64,000 nucleotides of DNA. Origin: Oreocharis arfaki. Taxonomy: Eukaryota; Chordata; Aves; Passeriformes; Paramythiidae. Shown in pieces: positions 62,376-64,000 of the stretch (position 1 is the stretch's first letter; every line of letters starts with the position of its first letter). Location of the stretch: positions 310,001 to 374,000 of the forward strand of contig VZRR01014243.1 of NCBI GenBank assembly GCA_013398015.1, written 5' to 3'. The translations under genes were made by a program, and so were the position numbers. The notes under the pieces are model-generated. The model was not told the DNA's origin. It saw only the letters and a list, made by a program, of their open reading frames with translations, and ran no database searches.

Positions 62376-64000
62376 TCTGTCAGACAGGCACGTGACAAAG
62401 ATGCTGATCTACTCTTGCCAGGTGGTTCTCGGCCAACACAGAGACAGAAATGTGGATATTTCAGGCTCAAACTGGGTGAGGGAGGACTTGGGGACTTCAG
62501 CCTTTCCTCCTGCCTAAAGTATATGTTGTTTGTCACATGAAGTAGTTCTATCTTTCAAGGCCTTACAGCTAGCCTCACCTGCCAAAAAATCTATATCAAA
62601 TTAGAAAGTAGGTGTCCAGTGAGTTCAGGCACTTTTGCAGTTCAGAAGCAAGTTAACAGGTGTCACGGACCTGGAGGCTACAGGACTCTCAGTGCACCTG
62701 CTAGCATCCACTCCCTCTATTCTTAGTCCTTAGCCAGTGGGTGGCATGCAACCCTCCATGTTTCTATGTTCATCCCTCTTCCTTGGACCTATCACCTCTT
62801 CTTCATAAGATAACTCATGGTTTTTTTACTATATGATGAGTGATGGAAAAAAAGGCACCTCAAAAGTCTGGTAGCCAGTACAGGCTGCCCCTGCCTGACC
62901 AAGGTGCAGGATAATTTGTAATGATTAGCATGTATCACCCACAAACATGAGAAAACAGTATAGAACCATAGACAGATTAGTTATGTTAAGCCTCTGGGAG
63001 ATTATGGAAAAGTGGAGTAAAGTCATTGTCCTACATTTTAGGGAGTCAGTACAGAGCAGTGGTCAGGATGAGTTAAGACTTTTGTCTTTTTTATGAGGGG
63101 CAACCTCTCCAAAACCTATGAGAAGTCCACGGAGGAATGGTGAGTGAAGGGCTCCAAGGACCAGGAAAACCTGATCTTTTGCTTCTGCTGAATGAAACCG
63201 AAAGAGTGAGGGCAAAACCCACAGATTTAACTTCGTCAGATGACATCAGTCCTACCAGTGTGCAGACAGCAAGACAGTGCCATGAAACAGTTTAAGGTAC
63301 AGAATAGTAGAGAATAAGGGATGCACACTGTGCTCTGTGAAATCTGATCTTTCTGCATTGTTTGCCTTTAATCCAGCGACCATTATCTCTACTGAAAAAA
63401 TACATGTGAGCTATTATGCGTGGCAACTGCACTCGGGGTGGTCTTTGAATTAGAAGGCATTTGGTCACAGAGCCTGCAGCAAGTCACACCACTGCAGCCT
63501 GCACAGTTATATTGGGAAAAAAAGCAGCAGGCAGGAGAGGAAAAGCCTTCTCCTGGGTGGTTAAAGGGGACAGGTCTGTGAAAGCTAGATCTGAGGAAGG
63601 AGGTTTCTAATATTCAGGTGTATTTACTGTGAAGTGACATTAGCTGAGGGAAGAGATATACATTTTAAATGTATATTCCACAAGTAATGGATCTACCAGA
63701 TTTCAGTTATCTTGTTAGAGCTAATGAAATGCAGTCTAAATGGAGTAGCTAACAGCTGGCCAATAAAAATGCAGAATAATAATTCTGTTAAAACATAAAA
63801 TAATTAGAACAAACAAAAAAAGGCTTTATGCGGAAGGGAAATGCAGGGATCTTACTGTGAGGACCAGTTTTACAGCACTCAGTGGAAAAATTAATTATTA
63901 GGGTGTATGTAGCAACAGAAGTCCCTTTGGCTCACTGGAAAACATTACTTTTATTCAGGAGGAAAAAAATAACACAAACTTCAAGCAAACGAAGGAGGAA

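Larger units (their letters stand above)
52272..64000 (+). other. CPA6: CPA6 intron 1 (5' part, runs off the right edge)
   Basis: Everything after the exon 1 donor. No frame resembling the CPA6 propeptide exon was found, so the intron is at least 11.7 kb. It contains an A30 tract, a short tandem duplication, two copies of a 229-bp sequence, a rearranged CR1 and one minus-strand CR1. The remaining sequence is AT-rich and featureless. Confidence 0.8.

Noticed and set aside
1..64000. CRISPR array, operons, tRNA or rRNA genes
   Set aside because: No regularly spaced repeats, no tRNA-like internal promoter boxes or rRNA sequence noticed, and the introns, CpG islands and CR1 elements show animal nuclear DNA.

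Overview
This is vertebrate nuclear DNA, almost certainly from a bird. The window is AT-rich, has two CpG-island promoters, and carries at least sixteen CR1 LINE fragments. Most show the avian CR1 3' ending (ATTCTATGATTCTATG-like on one strand, TCATAGAATCATAGAA-like on the other). A 641-bp solo retroviral LTR is also present. Nothing in the sequence identifies the species.

Only two protein-coding exons can be supported, and they belong to two genes facing away from each other. On the minus strand, 7269-7409 is the first coding exon of PREX2, a Rac guanine-nucleotide exchange factor, inside a CpG island. Everything to its left (1-7268) is PREX2 intron 1. On the plus strand, 52186-52271 is the first coding exon of CPA6, a secreted carboxypeptidase. 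It also lies in a CpG island, which is broken by a 163-base run of N. Everything to its right (52272-64000) is CPA6 intron 1. CPA6 and PREX2 are head-to-head neighbours in mammals too, so the arrangement supports both calls. The ATG-to-ATG distance here is about 44.8 kb.

The interval between the promoters (about 7.7-51.9 kb) is intergenic. It holds CR1 fragments in both orientations, a CR1 cluster at 18.1-19.3 kb, the solo LTR at 39258-39898 with a 6-bp target-site duplication, a GC-rich but CpG-poor block with G-quadruplex potential near 46.5 kb, and two CTCF-like motifs pointing away from each other (29.4 kb and 41.5 kb). I recognise no complete gene there; most open frames are chance frames or decayed CR1 reverse transcriptase.

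The most unusual structures are in CPA6 intron 1. A CR1 copy at 59.56-60.41 kb has been split by a 229-bp sequence that is 98.7% identical to 55913-56141. The same CR1 also contains a clean inversion of about 76 bp between its own inverted repeats. I found no new biological system; the notable material is repeat rearrangement and candidate regulatory DNA.
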